Of a stretch of 35,242 bases of DNA, positions 21,136 to 31,989 are shown one piece after another (the first letter of the stretch is position 1; each line of letters starts with the position of its first letter). The stretch comes from Zygnema cylindricum (taxonomy: Eukaryota; Streptophyta; Zygnematophyceae; Zygnematales; Zygnemataceae), in contig JBBHKE010003350.1 of NCBI GenBank assembly GCA_037447655.1, positions 1-35,242 on the forward strand. Direction: 5' to 3'. Under the pieces are notes generated by a model that was given only the letters and a program-made list of their open reading frames with translations, was not told where the DNA came from and did no database searches. Position numbers and translations under genes: made by a program.

Positions 21136-21674
21136 ATGAAAAAAAAAATGGCTGACTTTATCAAAAAGCGCGATGGTAAACCATCTGAGTCCATGGGAAC
21201 AAAAAGAAGTAGCACGGCAAAAACTCTAAAACTACATGTCGGGGGAAGAAACAAAAACAATAAGCATGGCAAAAGCGACGGAAACACGAAAAGATGGTTA
21301 GTAGACAGAAAACCCCCAAAGAAGTAAAAAACAACAAGCGAAACATCAAAGGAGAGAGCTAACACCTATCAAAAAACCTCCAACATAACTAAAAATCTAC
21401 ACAAAGTAACCACGTAAGTCCTCGAACCCCGGAGGAGCACGGGGAGGTAGTTTCGGGACACGTCGGCGTTCCATAGCCGCAATAAACAATCCAAGGAGGA
21501 TAGTAGCCTGCACTCGTTGAAGGGCCACCGATAAACGTTGACAGTAAAAGGAAGTAAGTATTGAAACCGACGGGCTCCCAGGTCCCCGCCGCTCGAATGA
21601 ACGCCAACCACAAGCACGGAGGAACTCGTCCAAAGCCACACCCAAACAACCAAATATCTCGACCACAATTGGAA
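21136..21674 (-). mobile_element. Retroelement-like repeat, copy C, at the duplication junction
   Basis: The segment fills exactly the gap between the end of the left GST duplicate (about 21133) and the start of the right one (about 21675). On the minus strand, 21397-21666 reads VEIFGCLGVALDEFLRACGW followed by the ERRGPGSPSV and LSVALQRVQATILL motifs. These are clearly homologous to the peptide of copy B at 4351-4998. The left part (21136-21365) matches the non-coding part of copy B. Frames are short and it is not a complete element. Its position suggests a role in forming the duplication, or insertion into the breakpoint. Confidence 0.6.
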
Positions 21675-21712
21675 TTTTTGTTGACCGTTACCCTCTTCTT
21701 CGCATCCTTCAG

Positions 21713-24231
21713 AAGTTAATCCCTTGTGCAAAGTTCCGGCTATCACCGACAATGGTTTTCACTTGCAAGAGAGGTGAGGCTTTGTTTTGCAAAAGACTAA
21801 AAATAGGGGGAGACTCATTTCTCTTTGCTTTGGTTTGTATTTGTGGAACTTACTGAAAAGAAGATGTATTGTTTTGGAGGGACTGCAGCCATGCAATACT
21901 TCGTTACTTGGTTGCAACAAGGCAGTGTGGAGACCACTGGTGAGTTTAGCGATATTTTTTCGTGTTACAAATACAGAATCCATTTGAGATTTGTCTATTA
22001 TATGATGCAAAGGGAGGACGCATGTTTTTTTTTTTTAATTAATTGCGGAAAATGGAAAATGTTGAGTGTCTTTTTGTGACATTTGTCCCTTTAGTGTGTT
22101 TACCTTTGTAAGAATTGAGCCATGTAGTTTATAATTGGTCTTCTTTAACTCTTGAAATTGTTGAAGTATTTTAGCTTCTCGTGGAAATTCCATGTGTGGA
22201 GATTTTTTCTTTTGTCTTACAAAAATAAAAAAACAACGACGGATTTTCTATGAAATGGGTTATTTTTTTGCTTGATGGTCCTCGTAATAAGTTATTTTGT
22301 TTAAGAAACTGCATCGTGAATCGTTCTTAAAGTAAAGAGATTATTAGCGTGGAGTTTATATGAGAGTGTTGTTAACTCTAGGGTCACCGATATAGTGTTA
22401 TTAGCTCTGGTATCAGTACACTGTGTACTACTTTGTTTTTACATCCTCTCTTGGGACATTTTTCCTTGTGATTAGTAGTTTTTTTTATCGACTTTTTCAT
22501 GTAATATCCTCCACAGTGGGGTCTTTGGTCCTGTTATATTTGAGGTACTAAGAGAGGTACCCCTCCGTTTAGCCATTTCTATGGTGTCCGCAGCAATTGA
22601 CTGAGACAAATACTTTTAAATCTTTTATCTTTTATCTTTCATTTTTTTTCTTTTCTCTTTACTCCTTTCTCTTTCTCTTCTCTTTTCTCTTTTTTTTTAT
22701 AAACTTTTATCTTATTAACTTTTGTCGGTTATTGTTTTATCTTTTTTAGGTACCCATCAGATGTGACACGACGTGCAAAAGTGGATGCTGTCTTGGATTG
22801 GCACCATAACAATATGCGGAAAGGAGCAGGTTTGGCAAAACAATACTCCCTTTCTATATTTTAATGCAGAAGCGTTAGTTTTGCTTTTGTTATGTTTGTT
22901 GTTTTTGTCTTAACCAGCAGTATTTGTTTATTAATCATTAGCTCCTGTAAATGCATCTTGCTAAGTTTAAGGATGTCGTTTTTCATGGAAACGTAGTTTG
23001 TGATGTGTGTCAATTTTGTCGCAATTGAGTCACTTATCAAGCTGTTTATAATTGATTCAAGCATGCTCTTAGCTGTTTTTTTGTGGGAAACAAAAAAGGG
23101 GAAAGGTAAGGTATTTAAGGTGCTTAAGTTAAACGATATTAAGGTGTTAAAGCTGTTGAGGTTGTCTAAGGTGTTAAAGGTGTTGGGTTGTTAAGGTGTC
23201 AAGGTGTAAAAGGGTTTAAGGTGTTAAGGTGTTAAGGTCTTTAAGGTGTTAAGTTGTCAAGGTCTTTAAGGTCAGGTGTTTTAGATTTTCACTGTTTTTT
23301 GAATGACGGGGCCCAGCTGGACTTGTAATGCAAAAGGTGTTAGCGCCCTCTCTGGGTTTGCCTTTGGATGAGAAAGCAGCCAATTTGGCGAAGGAACAGT
23401 TAATAACAGCTCTTCAAATCACGGAAACTGTTTGGCTCAACGGAAAGGCGATGTTCCTAAATGGCGCGATACGGCCGTCAATTGCGGATCTAAGTCTGGC
23501 ATGTGAACTTACACAACTTGAGGTGAGATGGTGGTCTTAAGAGTGTCTCTTATGTACAAAAAGGAGGATAGATTAGTCTTCTCATGTGTCTGTGTTACTC
23601 GGTGCTACAAAAAGGTTATCGGATTAAGTATTCTCAGTCTCAAACTAAGTATTTTAGATTAGGTGTTCTCCGGTTAAGTATTCTCAAATAAGTATTCTCA
23701 GATTAAGTGCCCTTGTCTGTTTGCATTACTAATAGGGTAATTAGACGAGAGACATTTCTCTTCATTTTGAGGGTGAATCGTACAGTTTTAGGGTGAACTG
23801 CACCTGCAATTACTCAAAACTGAAGGAATTGTACGATTTACCTTCGATCGAGGGAAAAACTTTCCATATTGTAACTACTTCATCAGTGGTTGTTTAGGTT
23901 TTTGTGTCTAAACCGCCTTAAAAGTTTCATTTTGTGTGAGAAAGCATCAACGGTTTCTATTCTTATTCTTATTATTTGTTCTATTCTTATTCTGATTATT
24001 TGTTTACAACAATGTGATAACTGTTAACAGCTTCTGGAGTTGGAGGAGAAAAAGTCAATCTTAGAGCCATTTCCAAGAGTTCAATTGTGGCTCCGATTGG
24101 TCGAAAGAGAGACTTTTCCGTTTTTTGGGGAAGTTCATTCAATTCTTATGAAAGCCTCAGAGAGATTACGTACAAAGAAGGGGAAAAATGTGACAGGCGT
24201 GACAGATCAAATTGTCAAAGCACGTCTGTAA
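21713..24231 (+). CDS. Theta-class GST second copy, exons 3-7 only (5'-truncated)
   Basis: Exons: 21713-21773, 21889-21939, 22750-22829, 23317-23522, 24031-24231. All splice sites and the reading phase are conserved, and no stop or frameshift is present. The coding part is 599 bases, starts in phase 2 and lacks exons 1-2. The initiator Met, the catalytic Ser region and about 46 residues are therefore missing. Predicted differences from the complete copy are few: Ile to Val after the first Glu, Leu to Met in the HHNN(L/M)R segment, Thr to Ala in GK(T/A)MFL, Ser to Leu in RVQ(S/L)W, Glu to Lys in KG(E/K)N, Lys to Gln in TD(K/Q)I. The ARL terminus is kept. Either a young 5'-truncated pseudogene or an alternative 3' cassette used with exons 1-2 of the upstream gene. 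No substitute first exon is visible between the copies. Confidence 0.8.
21990..22606. other. 617-bp segment present only in the right GST copy, flanked by TGAGA
   Basis: TGAGA occurs at 21985-21989 and again at 22602-22606; the left copy has a single TGAGA at the equivalent point (about 18916). This fits either insertion with a 5-bp target duplication in the right copy or deletion between microhomologies in the left copy. The segment contains TTAACTCTAGGGTCACCGAT and GTGTTATTAGCTCTGG, which recall MITE family A cores, but no clear terminal repeats. Confidence 0.75.
23104..23282. repeat. TTAAGGTG-type minisatellite, right-copy version
   Basis: Counterpart of the array at 19431-19592, in intron 5 of the truncated GST. 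It includes additional units such as GCTGTTGAGGTTGTCTAAGG that the left copy lacks, and it lacks one unit that the left copy has. Confidence 0.8.
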
Positions 24232-24845
24232 TTTATTCTTGCTTGTACTTTTTCCCGTACTTTCGAACATGAAATGTTTGGATTTGTACTTGTTTCTTTC
24301 TTTTTATTTTTTGATTTGGTCTCATAAAGTTGAAAGGAGAGACGCCAAGTTGTTTGTATAGGTGGTTTTTTGCGTTTCGGAAAAGTTAAAAAGGCGTTGT
24401 TGTTAAACTAGTTTTGTTATGGTTGTTTGTCTAAAGTTAATTTGAAAACTTTTCAGGTGACGGTATTTTAAATTCTTTTTTGACAAGGATTGCAAAAATG
24501 AAATTGATGGTTTAGTAAATACAGTCGTCAGGAAGATTTTCTGGCAAGTTTTTTGTGACGTTTTCTGTGTAAAAAAAAAAAACACACACAGGATGTTGAC
24601 ATTCTATGGGTCTTTGATGTCAACCCTGGAAAAGGTGCCGTCATAAAGTACTTGTGTCCTGATTGATTTGGTGCTTTCGCTTATTATGGTTTTGTTTTCC
24701 TTTAGGTTTGTTCTTTTATTGTTGTTTCATCTTGTTTCATGCTTGTTCCGGTTCTTGTTTCATTCTTGTTTTATTGTGTATCTCTCTTGCTTCGCTTTTT
24801 TCTCTCGTCTTGAACATGGTTTGCATTTGCGTATTCACCCATCTT

Positions 24846-25654
24846 CAAGGATGACAATTATTTCAGGTGCCATCTGACAATTAATGAGTCTCATCAAAAA
24901 GATTATGAAATCGACATGCTATGCTAGCTAGTTTTAACAGGGAAGTACTTTATTCAACAGGAAGCACTTTTTATGTCAAAGTGGTTTTGGTTGTCAAATA
25001 TTTTTCTCACGCAATGTTGTGATATGGTGCGAATAATTTACTGTAGTATCCACTCTGTTCAATTGAGTGGCATCTCAGGCACTACATTGTTATACTTGAA
25101 TTTTTTTATCCGAGTTTTATGGAACCTGAAGTAGGAACTTCATAATTTTATTGATAACGATCTGTTCTATTGTACTAGGCTTAATTCATTCGTTACTTTT
25201 AGCGTAGGAGTACAGGGATTGGATTCTCATAGCGCTCTTTGTAACATTTTCTCTTTAACATCGTAAGGAGTTCAAGAGGCCCAGTTCAAAATTACTTATC
25301 CTTACACTCCGTTGTGGTCACCCAGCTAAATTAGATGAAAATTCCAACAAATAGATGTCAAATGAACAAATATTTAAATCCAATATCATTAGACTTTTTC
25401 TAGTTAATCCATAACCATGGAATGTTAAGTTATACAGTGGAAATTCTTGCTCTGCGACATTCACATTCAGTAGACGAGAGTGAGGTTACATTTCATTTAA
25501 AAGATTACTTCCATTTCTAGGAGCAACCACTAAATTTTTCAGAAACATTTCGACATAGTTAAGAAGAATTATTCATCAGAAGAGTTACACTAAATAGATT
25601 AAATTGAGCACATGCAATTTTGAAGAAAAAATAATGACAGCTGAAGGATATTTA
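24846..25654. other. Region without recognisable gene
   Basis: AT-rich unique sequence downstream of the GST duplication, with no open frame of note, no convincing exon and no clear repeat. Confidence 0.5.
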
Positions 25655-26125
25655 CTAGTGTTGTGTATCGGCAAGAAATTTATCGCGATAACACAGATAC
25701 CGATAGTTATCCATTATCGAACAGTCAGGGGTCCCGATTAGCCGCTCCGAGATCAACAAATTCATTACCGCAATAAGTGGAAAAATTAAGTGCTATATAA
25801 TATTATTCTTTTATTTTAATATATACTGTATTACATTTACCACTTTGTATAGATTGGCATACCACGTTTACAATCGGTTCCATACTCTGTGTAACAGTAT
25901 AGCAGCAGTTCCGTACGGTGGAACACGCAATCCAATTAAACGTTATGAAAGGTACAAAATATCGCCGATAGTCATTGATACCAGTGTTATCACAATAAAT
26001 ACCAATATTATCAGTTTTTTATTGGCAATAACACGAGTTTCGATGTATCATTCCAATACATCGATTATCAGCAAGCCAGAAGGTACACATCCATCATCAG
26101 CAAAATGTTGCTATTATACAACTAG
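25655..26125. mobile_element. Candidate 471-bp TIR element with TATTTA flanks
   Basis: The element begins CTAGTGTTGTGTATCGG and ends with the complement of CTAGTTGTATAATAG, so the terminal repeat is short and imperfect. TATTTA directly flanks both ends (25649-25654 and 26126-26131). The interior is rich in ATCGATA/TATCG motifs, as is usual near hAT termini, but a 6-bp duplication is not the usual 8 bp. No coding capacity. Class assignment is tentative. Confidence 0.4.
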
Positions 26126-26131
26126 TATTTA

Positions 26132-27087
26132 CCTTCTTCACATTTAAACAGCTACAGGTGCTGCACTTCAAGTACAACTTCAATTTCATTAACAACAAAA
26201 AGCAACAATTTTGAAAAGACAATCAGCATAAATAGATCATTCACACATTCCTGCACTTGTTATTACACTCACCATTTAACTACGGATTTAAAACATGGAT
26301 TTAATTTGCCTTTTCATGCGTGGAAAAGGTTTGTTTATTATTCAAATGTTCACAGAGATCAACCAAACGGATCCAGCCAGGAAAACCGACCAAGCTAAGA
26401 AGATAACATTATCAATAATTCCCTTGACGACAGCATACAACAGCACAAAACAAGCAATTTAAGCAATAAAAGTATACACTGCAATACCTCTACCAATCTT
26501 TCAAGAGCATTGGCCATAACCATACAAAAAAGAACACATTCCTATAACAAAAATTACAAAACAAAAGGATAGTACAATCCTAAATACAGGCTATAAAATC
26601 CTTAATTTTAAGTGCACACCAACAACCAGTACACAGGCAACAAGCAAAAACAGTATTGAGTTACAAAGAATCCAGTTCAGAAATCAAAAGCAATACACTA
26701 CATCCCACTGCCATGAATCTTACAAAAAAAAAAAACAGCAAAACCATGCTGATTTACAATTTGAACTGCAAAGTATATAGTATTGTGCAAACCACCGGGG
26801 GAAAAGGGAGAAAAAATTACTACACCTATGATACACAAGAAGCCGAATATCCTCTCTATATTCTAGCTGCTGATTATTACACCCACTTGCCAAGCAGCTA
26901 TGTGTTTCTTAACTGATGTTCAAAACCCTAACCTCCAAACTGATTACCTTCACTTCTTATACACATGAACACTGAGGAGAGCCATAAAAGACTACTCAGT
27001 GAAAAAAAAAAGTGGAAGAAATGACGACTTCCGTCTAGAGGCTAGCTCACAAGCTTCTTTCAAAAGAGGCTAAAATCACCCTCAAAA

Positions 27088-27125
<38 letters not shown>

Positions 27126-27540
27126 AACGCTCTGGTTAGGACATGACTGCCCTCACCAAAAGCGTAAAAAAGTTGGAGAAACCTCCCCTCCTTAGTTTGG
27201 GAGCCATCCTCATAATGGGAATAGACTACCACAAACAAAAAAAACAGATACCGCCCGGAGTATACTGCTAAACAAAAAGTGTACGGACTGACTAAGACTA
27301 CTGTGACTCAATGACTTCGACATCAGAAAAAAAAGAGAAAAAAAACTGTATACACATATCCCACTGGGTGGCATAGCCACTAGATCCGTAAAAGAAAACC
27401 GATCCGTTCACAACAGGAAAAAAAAGTTTGCTGCCCAAACTTCTGAAACACAGCAAAAAAAGGAGGAAAAGGAAAAAAACAGCTTCAAAAGGGTAGACAA
27501 TTTCCGTCCGGTATTCCACTTGCGCATCTTCCTTGACGTT
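26132..27540. other. Region without recognisable gene
   Basis: A-rich sequence with a (GA)n microsatellite at 27087-27121. The segment nearest the MYB gene (27298-27558) has a minus-strand open frame after a plausible TTTCAG acceptor. It may be a 3' UTR exon of that gene rather than coding. Confidence 0.45.
27087..27121. repeat. (GA)n microsatellite
   Basis: Pure GA dinucleotide run of about 34 bases. Confidence 0.9.
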
Positions 27541-27558
27541 CCTCATGATTGAAACAAT

Positions 27559-27753
27559 CTGAAATTGATACTAGAAGGAAAAAATCCTTACTCCACACTG
27601 CAAATGAATCACAAACAATAAACCAACATACATTAGTATCACATCAACATCACAAGAAAAAAAAAAGCAGATAAGATCAAAGTATAACTACTCATCAAAA
27701 ACAGTCTAAAACTGCATTCATAATACACAAAAGTCTTTACACATAAAATTTAC
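27559..27753 (-). other. Possible 3' UTR intron of the MYB gene
   Basis: Directly after the MYB stop codon the minus strand reads GAGAG then GTAAAT, a good donor. TATCAATTTCAG at the far side is a good acceptor. If spliced, the junction lies only 6 nt after the TGA. That is too near to trigger nonsense-mediated decay under the usual 50-nt rule. Confidence 0.35.
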
Positions 27754-27759
27754 CTCTCA

Positions 27760-29739
27760 TCAGCCACTTTGCATGGGGCATTGGAGATCAAGCCATGGAC
27801 GAGCCTCAGTTCCTTCATGAGAAATTGTGACGTCACTCTTTTCCCTGTAAAGAAATGAGCTCTCTGAATCCGAATCACAAGTTCCTGCACTGGAGTTCAG
27901 GTCTAATCGGGTAACTTTCTTTGACCGTTCGTCGGATTGTGCCTCCCTGTTGCGCTTAGAAGCACCTCGACGGGAAGAAGTTTCTCCTGTCAAAACACTC
28001 TCACTACGGGAGAGCGATTCACTACCAACACTCATGGACGCTCCTTCATTGGCCTTCATTATGGCCTGGAATCGATTCTTTGCCGCATTATCAGTCCTGC
28101 AAACAAGCCAATGTAGCCCTAATTGTGAGACTCTGTCACACAACTGTCCCAGTCACAGAGGAAGATATATTCAAAAGAAACAAAAATCAATTGAAAGACA
28201 AGTAGAGATAAAAACAGGTGATCCTGATATATTACGTCAGACACTGGGACACCAGGAAAAATCCTATTGAAGGAGAAATTTTCTCAGAGAAGGTTCATTG
28301 ACATACCTTCCAGGGACCATCTTGGCGATCTCAGTCCAACGATTGCCAAATATCTTGTGGCCCTGAGTAAGCAAAAAGAGAGAAACAAGTTAAGCACAGA
28401 GAAGTCCCAATTCTCAAACAGGAACAACACACACACAAGAATCAAACAAAACACATTAACTTAATCCCAGCCCTGTAAAAAATGGAAATGGATGAATAAA
28501 AGACACACCTTCAACAGCTGCTCATCTTCTTCCCGAGTCCAAACTCCCTTGCTACCACTCGCATTCAGACATGCCTGCCACCTGCAATCAAACAAAAAAG
28601 AAGGATGAGAATGTTGATATAACAAACACATGTAGTTACAAAAGACCTATATAATTGAAGTAATATACCAGAATCAAGCAGCGTCTGCAAACATTCCGGT
28701 ATGCAAATTCTTAGCAAATCAAAGGCAAGACCAAAACAGGCAGCAAATAACGAAAAGGAGAATGATAGAAAATACCTTCTTCGGCAATGTCTATTTGTCT
28801 TAGTGGGGATCTTTGAAGCTATCAGAGACCATCTGCAAGTTCAAATGAAAAGAAAACGTATTAATCTCTCCATTCAGAGAACAGGAAGATGAATCAAATG
28901 CAAGAAAAAAAAAGTTTAGTTATCTGCGAAAATAACAATTAGGTAAACTACATAGCGCATAAGAGAGAACCTAAAGAAACACTTACTTCGTTGTGCCATA
29001 CTTGGCAATTAGGTCACACAGAAGTTGATCCTCCTGCAAAGCAAATCGAAATGTGTAAAGTTGAGAGAAACATCTTTACAAGAAGGTGGTTCAATATGTC
29101 AAAAAAGGCTACATAATAAAATGACTACAGTTAGCATAAGCATCTTCACAAAACAGGGGTTGAGAATGTAAAGAAAAAAGGAGATTCATCATAAGTGAAG
29201 ATTTTCATTCTACAACATTTACCTCGATCTAAACGAATATAATCTCAGCAAACAGCTACAGTGGAATAATCAAACCCCCCAGGTATTGATGTATAGTTCA
29301 GCAAAAGCATTTCTTAAGAGTCTCATAAGACCCTTTCAACAGCAGAGCATATGAAAAAACAGAGCCAAAAAAGAAACATAATTGAGGCAGATACTACAAT
29401 ATAAAAACCGCTGAGATAGTAAATCATATAATAATCTCATCAGATTCTCATTATATTCTCATCAGATTGCCATAAACTACTTTAAAACAGTTTCATATAC
29501 GGCGATCACAATTTCTTCAGAGAAAATCGGCCTACCTGCTCAGACCAGACAACTTTTGTAGACGATTCAGGAGGGGACGATGCTGGAACTGAAGTGCTCA
29601 CAGAATCGAATGAAAAATGACTCTGTAAGCGATCAGCACGACAGAGATAGTTTCGCTCCAGTTCTCCAAAAGGAGATGGAACAGAAATCCATGAAACTGA
29701 TCCAGGAGCGAAGTAGTTTGATTGCATCATGGCATGCAT
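27760..29739 (-). CDS. R2R3-MYB transcription factor, FOUR LIPS/MYB88-like, six exons
   Basis: Exons, 5' to 3': 29739-29536, 29033-28987, 28832-28776, 28581-28509, 28362-28307, 28096-27760. All are GT..AG with matching phases, giving 257 residues. Two MYB repeats follow a 64-residue N-terminal region. R2 has Trp65, Trp85 and Trp104 (spacing 19 and 18), with KTNRHCRRRW in the recognition helix. R3 has Trp117, Trp136 and Phe155, with IFGNRWTEIAKMVPGRTDNA and AKNRF. The FGNRWTEIAK..GRTDNA.KNRF signature and the retained first Trp of R3 match plant FLP/MYB88, which restrict cell divisions in the stomatal lineage. In an alga the role would be a more general one in cell cycle or differentiation (inference). 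The tail is Ser-rich with a basic KRNRE patch and LDLNSS, weakly EAR-like. The start is the first ATG of the frame. The frame stays open upstream to a possible acceptor at 29802, so an N-terminal extension is possible. Confidence 0.88.
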
Positions 29740-31453
29740 ATATGTGACTCCGTACAAATTTTGTTGTGACCTCTTAGTTAAAAACAGGACTTTAATATCT
29801 CCTGCAACTATAGGAGTAAGTTTACAGCAAAAGGAAAACTAAGGAAACTACAGTGTATATCTGCCGAAGTAGACTGATAAAAAACACAATCACTGTTTCG
29901 AAAAAACAGGGAAAAACAAAAAGTAGTGAGAAAACTGGACCTAAAAAAACAACAAAGTTCAGAGCCTCCAGAGGTTTGAATAAAACCTCTGCAACGCTGC
30001 CTCAAAAGGTCAGCGAAAAAAAGAGGCTAGAAACTTTTCTCTCACATAAAAAAACAAAGGTAGCCAACCTAAAAAAGTGAAACGAAAGAAAGGGAGTAGA
30101 GAGAGAAACAGAGGCAGGAGGTGAAGAGGGAAAATAGACGGAGGAAAGCTGCAGGCGACTAAAATCTACCAAACCCTAGAGTACTACAAGTTGCACTGGA
30201 GGTTTCGGCTAATAAGAGGGCAGCAAAGAAAACTGTGGTCAGAGGGGTCCTTCAGAAAAAGTACAGTACATTCCAAATATAGCTGCTGGTTCAGAAAAGT
30301 ACATAGGTATCAAAGGTAAGAGTACACTTTTCGTAACCGAAGACAAAGTAGGAGTCACAGTTGACGCTTTAGAAACAAACTAAAAATAAAAGTCCACTGC
30401 GACTGCGAATAACATAGATTTGTTAACTATAACATAGAAAGGGAACAAACGTAGGAGGATGCTGTTAAATTACGCGCTTTAGCAGCCATTTACACAGGTA
30501 CATGCTAAGTATTTGTCATGGAACGGCGGCTAGAACCGCGACCAGAGCCGCGGGCTTGAGATCGTGCAATTTTGACCAAGCGGATGACGTGTCCAGCTTT
30601 CGATCCTCCGCGTCAGTCGCCCGCGTCACACAATTTTCAAGGGATTCGATAGTTCAGGAAGGGTGACGTGGGTGATCAAACGCCTTCAGATCCGTGGACT
30701 GCGATTTTTCCGGCAATATCAGATATGTCCCGATGAAATAATATTTGTTGCGGTCAAATCTGTCCATATAGCCACCTGTCGAACGTAAACACAGTCATGA
30801 CGCCGCGGCGTCAACAAATTTGCTTGCGCCATAACTGAAGTCCGTTTACGTCGCAGTACAAGTGGACGTTCAGTCTGCAAGAAAAAGACAAGTTTTGTTT
30901 GTAAGAACTGGAAGCGGCCACGTCTTTCAGCAGCCGCGCGTCAAAGAGAATATTCGTCTGTCTTTTTCTAGTGCGCGTGCACAGCCTGCACGAGATACAG
31001 ATGTAAAAATTCTTCACAACCAATTCGGGACTTTTTGTCCACAGAAGACCGTACATTAAGATACCGCTTCAAGTAGATAAAACCGTACGAACCCTGTCTT
31101 TTTGGGTAATGACAATCCTATGTGACGTCCGCTCTCTCAAAATGGCAAAACATACAAGACTAACCGCTGACCCAGCCCTCTGCGAAATTTCCCAACCGTC
31201 ACAAATTGCGTCGCCGAATATTTTGTGCATTTTTCATGCCAGATTACCGTACTGGTGGCCCCTTCACACGTGGAGTTCTAAGAAGGGTTCAGTGAGTTTT
31301 CCGTAGTACGAGCAAGGTATTGCTTCCGGAACCCAAACAGCGACAGCACACGTAGCCTCTGTTCGAAAGCAATACAGTTTTGTAAACGGCGTGAACGGCG
31401 GAAAAAGTATTCCAGCATGGGAGTAGGAGTTGTCACGAGGATTTCGCACACTA
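29740..31453. promoter_or_regulatory. Upstream region of the MYB gene, no other gene seen
   Basis: A/G-rich DNA up to about 30470, then a locally GC-richer, CpG-containing stretch at about 30520-31000 with GACGTGTCC and CGTGGG motifs. This could be the promoter of the minus-strand MYB gene if its 5' UTR is long or spliced. Open frames on both strands between 30811 and 31306 overlap one another and show no recognisable protein. Confidence 0.35.
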
Positions 31454-31987
31454 CACCGTCAATCGCTATTAGAGTAAAGGAATAAATAGCGTAAAAAAAA
31501 ATTAGGATTTTTTTTTTTTTTAAATAATATATATACTAATTAATCCCTAACTGTAATTTGGGTTGTCCTGAATAATAAATACCCGCCCTTTCGATGTCTA
31601 CAGTAATATGTGTAACCGTACAAAATCTGACAATTCGTACGCCATCGCGCTGTTCACACGGTCGACGGACGAACATATGAGAACGTGATTTTTGTCAACG
31701 AGTCTGCGTCTCTTTCTTCCAGTGCACATTCACATGTGTGCACAATAATGTTAAGTGTCTTTTTATGCCTTTGTAATTCAAAAAGTACCATTTAGTACGG
31801 AGATACCCAGTCCGTATGCCACACTATTTCCATCGTAGTGTACTTCCATTATAAACGTTAATTGAAAAAAAAACCTAATTAGAATAATGGAAAAATTAAA
31901 ATTATGGATTGTATTTCAGGTTTTTTTTTTTTTTAAAGGGCACCGAATTAGCGTTATTTACTCTAATAGCGATAGCGATTGGCGGTG
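31454..31987. mobile_element. TA-flanked MITE, family A copy 2 (534 bp)
   Basis: The left end is CACCGTCAATCGCTATTAGA followed by GTAAA. The right end on the opposite strand is CACCGCCAATCGCTATCGCT followed by ATTAGAGTAAA, with one extra 6-base ATCGCT step. TA flanks both ends (31452-31453 and 31988-31989). It contains ATTAG and poly-T blocks just inside both ends, and a GTGAGAAC-like core shared with copy 1. No coding capacity. Confidence 0.7.
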
Positions 31988-31989
31988 TA

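Larger units (their letters stand above)
21675..24845. repeat. Tandem segmental duplication, right copy
   Basis: Near-identical to 18605-21133 but 617 bases longer, because it holds an extra segment at 21990-22606 within intron 4. Homology stops after the CACCCATCT near 24842; the sequence beyond is unique. Confidence 0.9.

Noticed and set aside
21136-21327. 63-codon basic plus-strand frame beginning after a poly-A run
   Set aside because: It lies in the non-coding part of retroelement copy C, antisense to the element, and is not conserved in copies A and B.
27298-27546. 82-codon minus-strand frame downstream of the MYB gene
   Set aside because: Hydrophobic translation comes from T-rich sequence, and the MYB stop precedes it; better explained as 3' UTR.
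30811-31059. Opposed plus and minus frames in GC-richer DNA
   Set aside because: Perfect overlap of both strands with no family motif; more consistent with promoter-type composition.
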